Assembly: GCA_963678675.1 (NCBI GenBank)
Contig: OY783195.1
Location: forward strand, 4,226,001 to 4,290,000
DNA: 64,000 nucleotides
Direction: 5' to 3'
Origin: Xiphydria camelus
Taxonomy: Eukaryota; Arthropoda; Insecta; Hymenoptera; Xiphydriidae
Below the pieces are notes generated by a model. It was given only the letters and a program-made list of their open reading frames with translations. It did not search any database and was not told the origin of the DNA. Each line of letters starts with the position of its first letter. Position 1 is the first letter of the stretch. Positions 22,137-35,517 of this stretch are shown here, piece by piece. A program made the position numbers and the translations under genes.

Positions 22137-22395
22137 CATTGAGAAAAATAACTTGTTCAATTTGACCATAATCCTGGAGACGATGACCTAAACATTTCGT
22201 GAAATATGGATCCTCCATCTGCTTGGTTAAACCGACTACTTTTTGGTAGGAATAATTAAACGTTTGGATGAAGTAACTAAATATTCGCTCAGAATAACTA
22301 AGTATTTAGTTCAAGTCAGCAGTATTTCGATTAGTATAACTAAACGCGTTCAACTAGATGCGTTTCGTCATTTTGACTTAATTAGTCTTGTCAAT
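22137..22395. repeat. Family C MITE (copy C1)
   Basis: CATTGAGAAAAATAACTTGTTCAATTTGACC, GTGAAATATGGATCCTCCATCTGCTTGGTTAAACCGAC, repeated GNNNAATAACTAAA words, then CTAGATGCGTTTCGTCATTTTGAC. Begins six bases after E3 ends. Confidence 0.8.
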
Positions 22396-22944
22396 ATGAG
22401 GAACTTGAAAGAAAATTGAAGAAGCTACGCGATATTCATAATTTCCATTATCGGACATCTTTTATTAAAGAATAACATTTTGAGGCTCCGTTTCTCATGT
22501 ATAAAACACACTCGTGAATCCCTCTCCACATACGACGTTTCTCATAACTACACGAATCGCTAGCGCGAGAACCACGGCGGTGGCACGCTCGTGATTCAGC
22601 AGCGCGAGAGGCGAGCGCAGATTTACGAGCGAACGACAATAAGTCTAATTGTGAAATGAGAAATGCCCGGACCGCGCCCACGGGAGCACGCGTGCGAACA
22701 CAGAATCCATACTTAATGACGTGCCGGACAAATCGTAATATATCGAGTCGACTGATCTTTTATTTGGGCTCTTTCTCACTTTTTTTTCATGTTCCGCAGC
22801 GAGATTACATATAGGCGAATATATAATATACGTACGCGTGTAGCCGGGCATCGAAGGTACGTCGATGCCTCAGCGGGCGAGAAATTGCTTCGCTGTAGAA
22901 GTTCTTCCAAAGAGGCAATTTCAAATTTATAAAAGCGCCAGGGG
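22396..22944. other. Unique DNA
   Basis: No repeat or coding signal recognised. Confidence 0.35.
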
Positions 22945-23350
22945 TGACAAATTGTGGATCCTTTTTTTTCCTCGAATTTTTTTTACGTCAATACAACGTT
23001 GCGCAACTTTATAATGCGGTTTTCTCACCAATTTTGTTATCGCAGATTCGAAATAGGTACGTAGACAAAAATATTTACCCCATATTTTTTCATTTTTCAT
23101 TTTCGCACTTATTCGAACCGGACATTCTGAAATTCAGCTACGTCATCGCGTTGTAGGTCTATCTTTCTCGGACCCACTGCCTGGCGCAAGTGCGTCTGTC
23201 TTGCGTTTCGATGACGTCACAACGTTGCAGAGAGAGAAACGCCCTTATATAACTCTGCGAATAATTATTTCTTCGGACATTTTCTTTTACGCGCGATATC
23301 AAATACGCACGCAGATTACAAATTGAGCTTAAAGATATGAACATTTTTTT
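22945..23350. repeat. Family G element (copy G3), inverted orientation
   Basis: Read on the minus strand it aligns with G2: the TTGTTATCGCAGATTCGAAATAGG, CATTTTTCATTTTCG, CTACGTCATCGCG, CGATGACGTCACAACGTTGCAGAGAG and GCGAATAATTATTTCTTCGGACATTTTCTTTT blocks appear in mirrored order. Longer than G2 by an extra stretch around 22970-23035. Confidence 0.7.
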
Positions 23351-25482
23351 TACGATCGATCGAATTCCAGCGCGGATAAATATTCTCGTACATCGCAGCA
23401 CTCATGCGTCGATCGTTCTCCCGGATACACGGCATATTTCTCGCGGCGTCCATATAAAAATAGGATCGACCTTAAAGTCCGCGCGGCGGAAGGCTTTTTT
23501 CATTTTCTCCTATTTTCTTTCGCGTAGCCGGGTTTTTTTTCTCACCCCGGTCGCGCAAGACGAGTTTCCCCGAACAGGGATGCGGCAGACCGAGAAAAAT
23601 GCGGCGAAAAAGGATGTAGCGTTTGAAAAGGAAAGCGTTACACGTGCGGTACGCGTATAGCGATACCGATCTAGAGCCGAGCATTACCGAAGCTTTATTC
23701 GAATCGAGCCGTGTTCGCTCGGCTCGGCGCGCTGCCACGGAAACGGCATTCGTGTCTGCGATCGCGATACATAGGCATAGAAACGAGTTCGAGGTACCTA
23801 TACGGCGGAGCGTGTGTCTATGTTCGGGCGGCCACGTGCGTCTGCCCACTTACGACGCGACGAGCCCACGCGCGAAAATGCAACGTCTCAATTTCGCGTC
23901 GCGCGATTTCCAATCGATTTCGTATATTCGCTGGACAGCGGTCGATCTCGAGGCACCGGAATTGATCCCGATGAAATATCGCAACAGAAGTGGAGAGGTA
24001 AAGGTCGCGCGAGAAATAAAATAAGACACTCTTTGAAATATTTGTTTTCATCTCCGTCGGACGATCGAGTGAATCCTTTTAATTCGCTGACAATTTCGTA
24101 AACTGAATGATGCTCCTTTCATGAATAAAAAACACATACGTACACATCGGTATATCTTATCGTTGCTGCAGCTCTTCGACGGTAGTCAAAAATCACGCAG
24201 GCAATAAAGATACAATTCGTGTAGAAATTAAACGTTATATCGCGCTCCATCATTCTCGCGGCAGGAAGGCCGATACCCGCGCCGCTACGAGGCGCGCCAG
24301 CGACGCGTTTGACCCGCGCGGGTGATCGGCCACGTCGTCTTATTGGACCCGCGCATGCCACGAGCACATTTCGAATGCAGAAAGATTCGTCGTCCATTCA
24401 TCGTTTCGCTATAGATCTTATCGCGCCTTAATACGCTCCGTCGCTTTTTACCACCGGTCACGAATTCGAACGATTCATTAATCGGCCGCGACGCGACGGA
24501 ATCCACCTGTGCGGCGTCCGCGCACTTTTCGGGCGCGCGAGACGAGAGGCGAGAATTCGAGAATCGTGGGACGCTTTTGAATCGCGAGGCGAATCGCCCG
24601 AACACGAGGAACGATCGCCGCGCGCGCGCGCGAATCTACATACTCACGTCCTACGGCCACGCGCGAAACGCCTCTCGCCTCCGTTACGTTGTCTCTCTCG
24701 CGTGATTACCTCCGCGCTGAATTTCGAATTGAGCCGAAATTTATGGGCGACCCAGTCGACTCGGCCGACCGAACACAGGAGCTGTCCCGCCTTCGCGTCT
24801 TTTCGGGGCCCGAAGATTTGTGGGCCGCCGCGCGATTTAGATGCTCATTTAATTTAGTCGTCCTGCGATCCGGTGTCACCGGCGGAGCGACCATGCGCGC
24901 GCGCGCGGTAACGGGGAATCTCGAGAAAGGGGTAATTCATTAGCGGCCCACACCGCGGACACGGAGGCTGTCTATTTGCCAGGGAATAACGAAGCCGATT
25001 CGTTCGACGGATAAATGGCCGTAATCTGATGGAGATACCCCGATGACAGATTTATCGATGCGAGGCTCAATCATTTTCTCCCACCCTGCCGGAGGTGTGG
25101 ATGATGCATTGTTGGGCGAACGCTTGCACGAGACTCGCGGGAGGATCGCTCGAAGAGGATCAAGCATTTTGTTCTTCGTCTCCTCTTCATCGATCGTGGA
25201 TGCGCATATGTAGGTGTAGGTGGGATCTCGGATGGCGTTTATTGATCGTGGATGAGACGTTAATGGAGATGCGATACTCGGGGTAGTTATTGTGTAGTAA
25301 AATGTGGGCGAAATTTAAAAAATACAAGACAGTAGGAGATAGATTGTATAATACGAAAAAAAAATAATAATCTCGCAGACTTGGCAAAATTTCGTTTTGC
25401 GGAAGACTTTTTACCGTCATGATAAAAATATTATCCGTGACAACGAGAGTTTTATGTCATACGATAGCAAATATAACTGCAA
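23351..25482. other. Long unique stretch
   Basis: About 2.1 kb free of recognised repeats. CpG-rich frames (23472-24101 both strands; 24285-24605 minus) lack domains. A GC-alternating run lies at 24618-24632. Confidence 0.35.
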
Positions 25483-25594
25483 TCACGGAGAAAATTTTGC
25501 TATTCCAGCAAATATTTTTACTACTATTGGACGTGACTTTTGCTGTCACAGATAGTATTTCCTTCAAACGATTTAGTCAAATTTTCTCTCAGTG
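25483..25594. repeat. Element U, 112-bp MITE
   Basis: CACGGAGAAAATTTTGCTATTCCAGCAAAT...TTTAGTCAAATTTTCTCTCAGTG followed by TA; the termini are inverted copies. Confidence 0.55.
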
Positions 25595-25596
25595 TA

Positions 25597-26610
25597 TCCT
25601 CTTGCATTTTTTAATCAGGAATTTTTTTTATACGACGAATTAGAACGGTTCACCGGATAAGAACCACCGCGATTGGTCGACATCGATAAGCTATCCGGAT
25701 CCTACACCTACTTCGGGTTTACACGCAGATGCGACGGTTCGTAAGATGAGATTCGAGAATGAAATGTCGGGCAGGCGTGTGGGAAATGTGGTTTTTATCG
25801 CAGGCGGTGAACTTACCAATGCGCGTGGAGTAGTGCAAGAGGACTGGCGGCGAGATATAGGCATAGATAAGTGCATATGCCGAGTTCCGATATGACCGTT
25901 TCGATAAAATGCAAATGAATCTAATTCGAAAGCATGACTTCCCTCTTGTTTCGGAAATGTATAGATTCGATAAGAGAGGGCGCGTTAGTTTATTTATTCG
26001 TCGGCGGAGCTCCCGATATCCGAATTTTTCTTGTATTCGAGATATGTAATTATCTGGCCCCGGATATCTTCGAGATAGCCGAATTTCTGGGCTCCGTTGT
26101 GTACTGTGGATGGGATTTTAATTGAATATCTAATTATAAACACGCGCTTTCGAACGCACGTATAAATTGTCACGAATTAAGATACGGGATGGGGCTGCTT
26201 CTGTGATTTTAAACATTTATTTCAATTTTATTCTAATGCCTATTAAAATGGATATCGTGTGTTAAAAAATCGGAGCGCTGGCTTTCTCTCGTTATACATG
26301 CAAAATGAATTTAGTTTTTAAGATAGCATGACATATTATTCGAGGTGAATGAACACTCGTGCGCGAGTGCCATTCGAAAAATACAGAATACCCAGCTGGA
26401 ATGTCACGGCTAAGCGCAATGAGTTCAGTATAAAAAAATGCCCATGCACCGCCGCTTCAATCAAACTGCAATTTAATCCGGCACTTCCGCTTTGACTCGT
26501 CGTATTCATTTTTAAAACTATCTGAATTTCTATTCGCAGTCTCTTCGCTTTAGAAATTTTTTCCTTCTTCCTACCATCGATAACGAACTTCTTGAATGAG
26601 GATCATTTTT
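25597..26610. other. Unique DNA
   Basis: AT-richer than average; no recognised element, no credible exon. Confidence 0.35.
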
Positions 26611-27000
26611 CATCCGCTCGACTGACCTACTAATTATTATAAATGACGTGAAGAATATTTGTAATCTTCGAAAATTTCGCATTAGTAAAAAAAAATGATC
26701 AGAAATTTTTCATTTTTCATTCTACAGAAATGTGTGTGTCGAATATAATTCCTTTATTCTGACACATACATATACACACTGCGTACACAGAGACGCTTAT
26801 CATTTTGCATCCGCTCGACCGATCTACTAATTATTATACATGACATGAAAAATATTAGTAATCTACGAGACTTTCACATTAGTAAGAAAACGATGAGAAA
26901 ATTTTAATTTCTCATTGTACAGAAGAGAGTACGTCGAATATAAATTTCTTTATTATGATACGTACTCATAGACACACAGCACCCACAGAGACGCTTACCG
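26611..27000. repeat. 197-bp tandem dimer (K)
   Basis: CCGCTCGACTGACCTACTAATTATTATAAATGAC (26614) returns at 26811, and both units end CACAGAGACGCTTA. Shared words run the whole length (GTAATCT.CGA, ATTAGTAA, GTCGAATATAA, GACACA). Confidence 0.8.
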
Positions 27001-28380
27001 CTCACTACGTCAATCAAACACCGAGCGTCGGACGTGTTTACATCGGCACACATAAACACAGCCCGCCGTCGGTGTATTAGGGGACGTTACTACTATACGA
27101 ATTTCGACCACTGTCGCCGTGTCGCTGTTATTGCGGTGTTATCCTTCCGCGAGCACTTCATTCCGAGTTGGGAGGTCGGTTGTACAATACCGAGGATAAG
27201 CATCGTTACGCTTCAACGCGTTCTAATATTACTGCTACATATCCGCAGTCGATTACGATAAAATTCTTACTCCGTATGACTTATTCGTATTCTCATTGCA
27301 CAAAGGGCCTTCCTGATATCGCTTGTGTCCGATAGTATCGATATCCGATAGTATATTTTGAAATTCGTCGAACGTATGAATTCGGAGTTCCTTTTTCACG
27401 ATTTTTCGATAACGATGAGTGGGTACAAAAGGCTGGATCATCCGATGACGTCGTCGACGGGCTCTCTAATTGCAAATAAGTCGAGGGTGACCGTAACTCT
27501 TCGACTTGACCAGGAACTCGAGATTTGCAACTACCCTCGATGTTTCTCCGATTTGGAAAATGTGAAAATCGAGGTATGCTTCAAATTCTGTTATTATAAA
27601 TATTCACTGAAAAGGACTTGATGGAAAGTTCGGAGGAGGATGTCGCTGAAAATTGTTTTGTCAATTGTTCTTGTTGTTCTATTGTTGTTTTCCTAATATA
27701 CACACCTCTCCCGTATTGATATATCGTATGTATATGATGCTATTTTAATTTGTACTTTCAAACGTGTTTTGAAGAAGTTCTCACATGATTTTTCTAATTA
27801 TTTTTACGCATACTTTTTGGATGATCTATACACGTTGTTATTAGATTTTGTGTTTTGGGACTTTGTTTTTTAAACGAAACGGACAAAGTTCCTTCACGAT
27901 TTTCGTGAGACTTGGCTAAATCATAAAAAAAATTTAAGGTAATAAGTATATGCAATTCATTTTAACCCTATTTTAACGAGGCCCTTCCTCGATCTGAATC
28001 AATGAAAGTTATTGGCGATCAATGAATAATTAGGTACTAGTTTTCAATTATATAAGAATACCATTCAAATTTCGAATGGTGTATTTATAAATGAAAATCA
28101 ACGATTACAAATTTATCGGTAATGGCTTTTATTCATCCAAATTTAGAGAGCAAGCTCTCATTTCACATACACCCGTGATAAACATAATTCTGCCCAATTT
28201 GTTTTCGTCATACGAAGTTTGATATTTGCATCAGTAAATCATGTTACAATCGTTGAATTTACATACTTTATTCTATGAATGAACAGCTAGCTAAATCCGA
28301 ATCAATGAAAAGCCATTGGACACTTCGATTATAAATAAACTACTGGCAATCTTCGCGGTTTTCTTATAACCAATCACCCA
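27001..28380. other. Unique DNA with a small hairpin and weak duplication
   Basis: Hairpin ATACCATTC-aaattt-CGAATGGTGTAT at 28058-28085. GAATCAATGAAA...ATTGG words at about 27998 and 28301 suggest an old duplication. An open frame at 27358-27621 ends in Lys-Arg-Thr with no family resemblance. Confidence 0.35.
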
Positions 28381-28644
28381 CACTGAGAAGAATAATTAGG
28401 TTAAAAAATGACAAAACGCATCTAGTTAGACGTGTTTAGTTATTCTAACCAAAATGCTGGCCAGTTGAATCAAATATCAAGTTATTCTAACCGAATGTTT
28501 AGTTATTCCAACCAAACGTTTAATTATTCTAACCAAAAATTGGTCAGCTTAACTAAATAGACGGAGAATCCATATTCCACAAAGCAGTTTAGTCATCGTC
28601 TCCAGGATTTTCGTTACATCGACCGAATTATTTTGTTCAATGTA
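28381..28644. repeat. Family C MITE (copy C2), reverse orientation
   Basis: CACTGAGAAGAATAATTAGGTTAAAAAATGACAAAACGCATCTAGTTAGACGTGTTTAGTTATTCTAACC..., with GTTATTCTAACCAAA-type words repeated, ending in the GGATTTTCGTTACATCGACCGAATTATTTTGTTCAATGTA tail. Confidence 0.85.
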
Positions 28645-29382
28645 CCGATCGCCAGTGATACTTTCACTGATTCAGATTTAGAGAGCAGGAACATCCATCG
28701 CCCAGCATCCGCGCAGAGAATTCCCCGGCTACCCGATCACTGAAACCGTGCGCGCGCTGTCGGTCTCTCTCCTCCGTATTCCAAAAAGTAGAAATGTACG
28801 TTCGTGCGGTTTTTCGAATATTAATGAGCGACGAGTTACTTCGACGCCCACGCGAAGGGACGCCAGCCTCCCTCTCTCTTTCCTCACGCAGTAGCCGCCG
28901 CAGTCGGAAGAGTCGGGGCCAAGTAGAAACAGCGGCGAACGGGCTAGGCGGCGAAGAGAGGCTACTGCCGGAGGCCGGTAGAATGTACGAATGTATTTTT
29001 TTTCGGTGGACACGCGCGAGCGATTGTCGCGGTGTGAGCGCGTACACACGCGTGCGGCGTACAACCATCGAGCTCGCGGGGTGCTAGCGAGATGGTTGAT
29101 AGGACTCGAAAGAGAATAACGTCGCCGTAGCGCCGTAAACAAAGCCCGGGCGTGGGACGTCGTATATCCGCGCCGGTAGAGCTCCTCGGATCTCCGTTAA
29201 TTGCGCCGATTGAGAGCCGATCTCCGGGCGGCGATACCTTCGATTTCTGCAACAACTATCTGTCGATCGGGTCTGGAAGATCGAGTCCCTCCTACCCACC
29301 TTTTTTTTTTTTCGCGGCACGAAGTAACGATGCCTCGGCGTTTTCGTCGCGGTGGGAGAGAGAGGAGTCGGATTAAACTGGG
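28645..29382. other. Unique GC-rich DNA
   Basis: Opposite-strand frames 28664-29142 overlap in two registers; no domain seen. Confidence 0.35.
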
Positions 29383-29384
29383 TA

Positions 29385-29869
29385 CGCTGAGAGAAATTTT
29401 ATAGATTGCACGCGGCTGTTCCAGTGGTTTATTAATGTAAGAGCGCGTTTCCGTTTTCCTCAATAATACTTGTTTCTGTTTTACCAGAATTATTTTAACT
29501 ATGCGTATAATCATTTCAGCAATGCGTGTTGCTTTCGTCATATTTGGTGATGCTGTGTTAGCTACACTTAGAAAAAAAAATAGAGCAGAGGTGACTAAAT
29601 CGACGGTTGCAGATGAGGAAATACAGATCAAATTACTTGAACTAATTGACTTGAATGGACTACAGCCTATTTCTTTCAAATAGCTGTTAAACGTTATAAC
29701 CAAATTTATTAGTCGAAGCAACTAATTCTGCATTCCCCTATCCGCAAACGTCGGTTTAATTGAACATGCCATTTTTTTTGGCAGTGTATGCTGTCTACTT
29801 AACCTGTTACTTAAACTTAAAAAGTATAGCTATCAGTTATACTAATTTCCGAAACATTTCTCTCAGTGT
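29385..29869. repeat. MITE with TA flanks, interrupted by F3
   Basis: TA|CGCTGAGAGAAATTTT at 29383 and AACATTTCTCTCAGTG|TA ending 29871 bracket a unique interior split by F3. Family unassigned. Confidence 0.5.
29565..29786. repeat. Family F MITE (copy F3), nested
   Basis: TA|CACTTAGAAAAAAAAA...GACTAAATCGACGGTTGCAGATGAGG...CCTATCCGCAAACGTCGGTTTAATTG...GCAGTG|TA. Both flanking TAs are present. Confidence 0.85.
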
Positions 29870-29871
29870 AC

Positions 29872-30429
29872 TCGGGCTTGACCTTCGCACCACGATGGTC
29901 AGGGGTCAACGCGAGTATATCGAATTTTACTCCGCTCTCCCCTACTTCGATGACGAGACGGCGAAAGGGTTAAAATTATAATGGTACGCGAAATTAAATT
30001 TAGAAATATCTTCATTTTTGTATTTCAAAATTTGTTTCGTTATCCTTCATTCATCGCTGTGCACTGCACGTATCGTCCGCTCGGAGAATTTTCTGATGCA
30101 CGTGCGTGTGCTCGTGCACAGGCCGACCCTGATTCGCACCGATACATTTGATTTGTGGAAGCAGCGCAGTAGGTAGGAGGCAGTAGGAGGCAGGCGCTTG
30201 CATATATCAATTTGAAGTGTTGCCCTTCGATTCTCATTATACCGCTTCGCAATCCCTCGCGGAATGGTAACAAACGATCATCGTTGAAACTCCCCCGCTC
30301 GCATCTCAATATCGCTCGATTGTCCCCTTCGTTTCTCATTACCCGCATGGCTTTGCGAAATTCTCGATCGAAATTCTTTGCAGCTATGTGCCTATATTGA
30401 TAATAATTGAATTGACTCTGAAGAGTCAT
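29872..30429. other. Unique DNA
   Basis: Contains gtaggaggcagtaggaggcag short duplication at 30173-30193. Minus-strand frame 30040-30429 not supported. Confidence 0.35.
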
Positions 30430-30935
30430 TTAAAAGATATGATTATTCTAGAAACTTCGTTCTTTGCGCAATTTTGAAGGGCTATTCCTTGATATTTTCT
30501 TCAATTTTTTGCGAAAATCGATAATTTTGGAATCAATCGCTTGACCGTTCCATCTTATGTATTTTTTCGCGTAGATAACGAGAAGTATAGTTTTTTCGGT
30601 CGATATTTCGCAGGAAATATAAATTATTTTTTTCGCACGAGAAAATAATTTTGTTCACCCAAGGCCATCGATATCTCGGTGTTCTCTTAAGATTTCCTCA
30701 AGAAATCTATTATTTTTGAAATCAGCGCGAAAAAAAATACGTCGCATCGGATGGTCGAGGGTTCAATTTAAAAAATTCCATTTTTGATAAATTGTCAAGG
30801 ATGTGTCGTAGTTATCGGGTCGATATTTTCAAAGAAATATAAAGTTTCCGCGATTTTATGTACGAGAATATTATTGTCTCCCTCTAAAAAAATTATCGGC
30901 AAAATCACGATGTTCGATTTTCCTCGCGAAATTAT
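30430..30935. repeat. Family S palindromic repeat, rearranged
   Basis: ATCTTATGTATTTTTTCGCG (30552-30571) and GCGCGAAAAAAAATACGTCGCATCGGATGGTCGAGGGTTCAATTT (30725-30769) are the two S arms in reversed order with TCGATATCTCGGTGTTCTC between them. Boundaries approximate. Confidence 0.5.
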
Positions 30936-33441
30936 AACGGAAAATCTTCGCGGATGCTCCGTGTATATACGCGTCCCAATATCGGTCGATCGTCGAGTCC
31001 CCGGGCGAGCGGGGGGCCTCGATTTTTAATTTCCAACCAAACGGCCGTCGTAAAGTCCGCTCGGTGTCGTTTGGATGTCGGTGGCGAGGACGAAATTTAG
31101 CAGGTGCTAATGGCGCCGACTCGTCCGCCCTCCTCCCCTCCCTATCGGATGAATATCGATGACATTTCTCCGATCACCGCGATGACGCGCCCGTCTGGTT
31201 ATACGGCGGTCATAAGTGGACGCGCCACTCTGGAAACGGTAGTTGTTCCTCGCGTCCATAAAACCCATCAAGATCTTCGTAAACGCGGCAATTGGTGACG
31301 ATACCCGCCTATAAATATGCTATGGAAAACCCATCTCCTCTAATCGTAATGTCGTAATGACGGCTCTTTCTCACGCCGCGCGCGGACCGTGGAGCGTAAT
31401 GTCCCCTCGGGACGCTTCGTGGATTTCGATTCCACTATGCGCGCCTGGATCCCCCGACCCTTCGACGCGGACAGTTTAGATACGTCTGCCGCGTAAAAGT
31501 GCCGTTCGATTGGCCGCCGCGATGCAGGTGTTCGGACGTGCATCGACATACGTGCAGCTAAATTAAGTACCAACGGTTTGGTCACTTTTGGACGCCGATA
31601 GAAATTCGAAGAATGTCAGGAGTCGAGCTTGGATCGGTCCGCGATTGACGCGGCGTGATAGCCCTTTTCGGGGGTCGAGTCAAAATCGACTTTGCGCTTG
31701 AAATTTCAGGCGAAGGCTCACGAGATAAACCGTTTCAACATCGCACCGACCCGTTACGCGTCCCACGCGAAACCGTAATCGAGAAATCGGCACGGGACGA
31801 ATCATCGTCGTCTCTTGCGCGCGCGAAACGATGATGTATTGCGAGAGTCGCGAGGAAAGTAGCTCACTCAGTTCGACCTTTCCTCAAGATTTCCTTAATA
31901 GATTTTCGAAAATATCAAGCGCTTCGATTTTGGTCTTACGCACGCACGAAAACTGCATTCAAACCTTTTGATTTCCCTTCGAATCGCCTCGACGGTCACG
32001 TGAAAAGATCTTAATCTTCTTCCACAGCATCTGAAAACGTAACGAGATACTCTCCTTTCCAATTAACAAGGCTCTTTAAAGAAATCACGCTCCGCGGATG
32101 TCTGATGCCATTCTACAGAGTCGTTGATAGAGTCGTACCGCTTCACGGTCGATTTTCGGTAATATCGTACCGATAACGAGCCCCGATAAGAGCGCGGACC
32201 TCCGGAAGAGCGCGGGTTCTCGCGCGACGAAGCTGAGGAGAGATATGTTAAGCAGGTGGATAAATAACCGATCGATGGCCTGCCGATTACCATATACACA
32301 ACAAATGCTTCTCCATTAAAATACCGCCGGGTAATTAATTTAGATGTTCGGATAGACTCACTTCATTGGCTGACGATCGGACCCTCGCTCCTTATATGTA
32401 TTTATCTTTTCGGGTACTTTCGATCGCGCAGGAATAACATAAATTCCCTTAGCGCGGGTTATGTACGGGTATAGGGTTACTCCCGGGTGCGACCGGCCGA
32501 TCCGAGGAGAAATCGGTACGAGGGCCGCGCGCGAAGCGTTCGTACGCGGGGAAAAGTAAATTCCCGCGCGAGAGGGACTCGCCGTTTGCCCTCTCGATTT
32601 TTCTAATTCCGCCACACACGCGGGAATATAATACATCGACGCGTCGTCGGGAATTCCCTCCTTCCAGTTCTGCAGAGCAGCGCTCGGCGCGGCGATACGT
32701 GCGACCGATTAGGAACTCGCGCGCCGGACCGGTTCCGGATGCGTTCTCGTTGGGAGCGAGGATTTCGCGCGGGCGCACAGAACGAGGCACCCGATTCTCG
32801 CGGGTTGACCCGGGTCAGGCGTCGTCGGGACGGGACGGTCCCGATACGCCCTGATGCCTTTTTAAGTGGGCCGCGGCGGCACGATACTCCCGAGATACCC
32901 TAATCGGACTTTAATTCGGCCCGTCGTTACGTCATCGGGACACCGTCGATATACGCGCAAAGCCGCGTGGATGATATTTGCAGCGGTAAATATCGGCGCG
33001 TATATCGCTCGACCTCGAGAGGAGACGAGACCGAAGGTTTCAGAAGTTGTTTTGATGCCCGGATCGATCGTTTTTATGTGATTTTAATTTCGTGCCATCG
33101 GGCGTCTTCTCGAAAAGCGAAAGTGAGCGCGTGGAATCCGGCTCCCTGTACACCGCGCCGGTGTACCAAATTTATTCGCAGTCCCCCGAGGTCAATCGAA
33201 TGTGCATTTTGAATCAGCCTTTATTAAAAATGAATTAAACGTAATATACGCGGCACGCGTAGGTCTGGTCCGGTTCGGTTAATCGGCGTTCTGCTGTAGA
33301 TCCGTGATGCGAAAAATCGATAACCAATAGAACGCTGAAATAGCGGCAAACGCTTCGATGACGTTTATTTCGTTGATTATGAACTTTTCACTTGTATCGA
33401 GATAGCATTTTTTTTGAAACTATGCACGATCTACCGAAAAG
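30936..33441. other. Long unique stretch
   Basis: 2.5 kb without recognised repeats, CpG-rich, with several opposed open frames (31340-31585, 32449-32790) but no protein family. A candidate place to look for conserved regulatory DNA. Confidence 0.35.
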
Positions 33442-33442
33442 T

Positions 33443-33686
33443 ACACTGAGAGATGTGATTGCTGATGCCGAAAAAATGTTTTCTTCGATTAAAAACATGA
33501 CATACTTAATTCCAGGATGAAGCCACGGTTTTCTTCGGGCAAGATAATATTTGATGGGTTCGAACTTTTTTTTTGCGCAGAATACCTATTCTTCGACTAA
33601 GAATCTGCATTCGTACAAATGTATAAGATCATGTGTTCCCGGTTCAAGAAACAGTTTTTTGACACTATCAATTATTTCTCTCGGTG
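33443..33686. repeat. Family E MITE (copy E4), reverse orientation
   Basis: CACTGAGAGATGTGATTGCTGATGCCGAAAAAATG...CCAGGATGAAGCCACGGTTTTCTTCG...TTGACACTATCAATTATTTCTCTCGGTG followed by TA. Confidence 0.8.
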
Positions 33687-33688
33687 TA

Positions 33689-34602
33689 CCGTACCAATCT
33701 GGCCGAAAAGTCCGTAGGTAACGAGATAACGGCGTTCGAAACTGGCCAAGTGGAGAAATAAGACAACAATTATTATTTATATTCCAATATATTTACCAGC
33801 GCAGCCGAATAATCGTCAGTTATCCAACTCGACCACTAATTCTCACCATCGTTCACAGCCACCGCCGTGTATGTAGAGATCTAATCGCTGAACGAACGAG
33901 CGCCCAAAATCGAGCCGATTTACAGCCGCACGTCCGCGCGACGAGACGCGCGTTCCTCGCACATCAACTCGCGTCTCGTGTCACCGGGAGATTCCAAATT
34001 TTTTAAGCGAACTATCCAGTTTTACGTCAACGTCTCTCCGCGCGTTACAAAGATTCCCCGCTTTTTACGACTAATCAGCGTCGTTGTACACATTGCTTAA
34101 TAGTCGATAACCATTAAGAATAAGTGGCGAGCAGAGGACTCTTCGATATCGATAAATTGCGCGGCCATTCGGACCGTTTCTCTCTCCCTCCCTTCATTCT
34201 CCCTCCCGCCCTACCCCTTGCCGGGTCCTGTGACTCTCGCCCCGTCGTCTCTACGGATAAATTATACGGTAATTAGGAAGCAGCCGGATACGGCGGCGTG
34301 GGCCGGCGAGCCCGGTGTACGCGGCGAGGATTTTTGGGAGGCACCGGGAGAGTGGCGCTCGGTTCGAGAGATCGGTTGGTCGCGCGGAGGGTTTCTCTTA
34401 TCGCGGTGGGACGCGTTTCGCCGCCTTGTTTATGAGCTGTCGATACGCGTTGGGTAACCGCGCGTCTCGCGGTGATTGGCGCCTCTTGATAAGCGGTACC
34501 CCATGCGCGATCAGAGCTCCTCTTCCCGCCGCGGTCTACCGCCTTTGATGCACGGGGATACGCGTACGTAACGCGGTGCGCGTACACGTGGACGTATATC
34601 AC
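33689..34602. other. Unique DNA
   Basis: Minus-strand frame 34273-34602 and plus frames 34218-34548 oppose one another; unsupported. Confidence 0.35.
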
Positions 34603-35020
34603 GGTCAGGGAATTCTGGAAAACCTGGAATTGTCAGGGAGTATAAAGATTTTCCTGGAATTTTTCGGAAATACTCAAATTTTACGAATAGCTTGACTTTT
34701 AGTCTGTTAAAATTGTTAAGAATTTATATGGAAATGTAAAAAAGTTTTCCATAGGTATGTGTATGGGCATGTATTATATCTAAGTTTATTTTTTCGTAAA
34801 AAAAACTAATTAATAATAAGATGGTTTGACAAAATTAAATTATTTTAATATTTATTTCTCCAGTTGTCGTAATCCGTTCTATCAATATCAGTTAATTGGT
34901 TCATTCGACAAAAGATATCATTGGTACGTAACACTCGATACTAGATCTATACCCATGACGCGGTCAAAGAAATTTGGCTATTTCAGACTGGAGAACCTGG
35001 AAACGTCAGGGAATTTGACA
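34603..35020. repeat. Degraded family R-like repeat (R1)
   Basis: CAGGGAATTCTGGAAAACCTGGAATTGTCAGGGAG (34606) and GAGAACCTGGAAACGTCAGGGAATTTGAC (34991) carry the R internal motif (ACCTGGAAAANCGGGAAATGTCAGGGAATTTG), but the termini cannot be placed. Confidence 0.4.
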
Positions 35021-35042
35021 TTTTGCTATATACCATGTATGT

Positions 35043-35255
35043 CATATGAGACTAAACTTACTCGCCAGGAAAGAAACTCAAATCACTATTATCTCATTAT
35101 CTGTGAGCTTTTGGCTCATATTTGTATAATACTTTTTTGAAGATTACGTTTTTATCTACAATAAAGCCTTATATCGATGTAGGTCAAAAGTTCATTGATA
35201 ATGAGATAATAGTAATTTGAGTTTCTTTCCTGGCGAGTAAGTTTAGCCTTATGTG
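35043..35255. repeat. Family A palindromic MITE (copy A2)
   Basis: CATATGAGACTAAACTTACTCGCCAGGAAAGAAACTCAAATCACTATTATCTCATTATC at the left, nearly perfectly mirrored at the right (GATAATGAGATAATAGTAATTTGAGTTTCTTTCCTGGCGAGTAAGTTTAGCCTTATGTG). Confidence 0.9.
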
Positions 35256-35517
35256 GCGTATAAATCGTGACGTTTTTCCCCGCGAATCGCGCGAACAATC
35301 GAGGTAATCGGCGTGGAAGCGCGAACGTGAGAGCGAGATACATCTCGATCCCCCCGCCATGTCCTCTGTGTGATCTGTAAGCGGGGAGTAATTATTGTCT
35401 AATTGCTCGGGTATATGGCGAGTGTGTTGTGTTCCCACGCGTGTAGAAGAGGTGGTTGTGGGAGGAAAATATTATGAAGCATATTATTGAGAATTATGAT
35501 AGCTCTTGATATGATAT

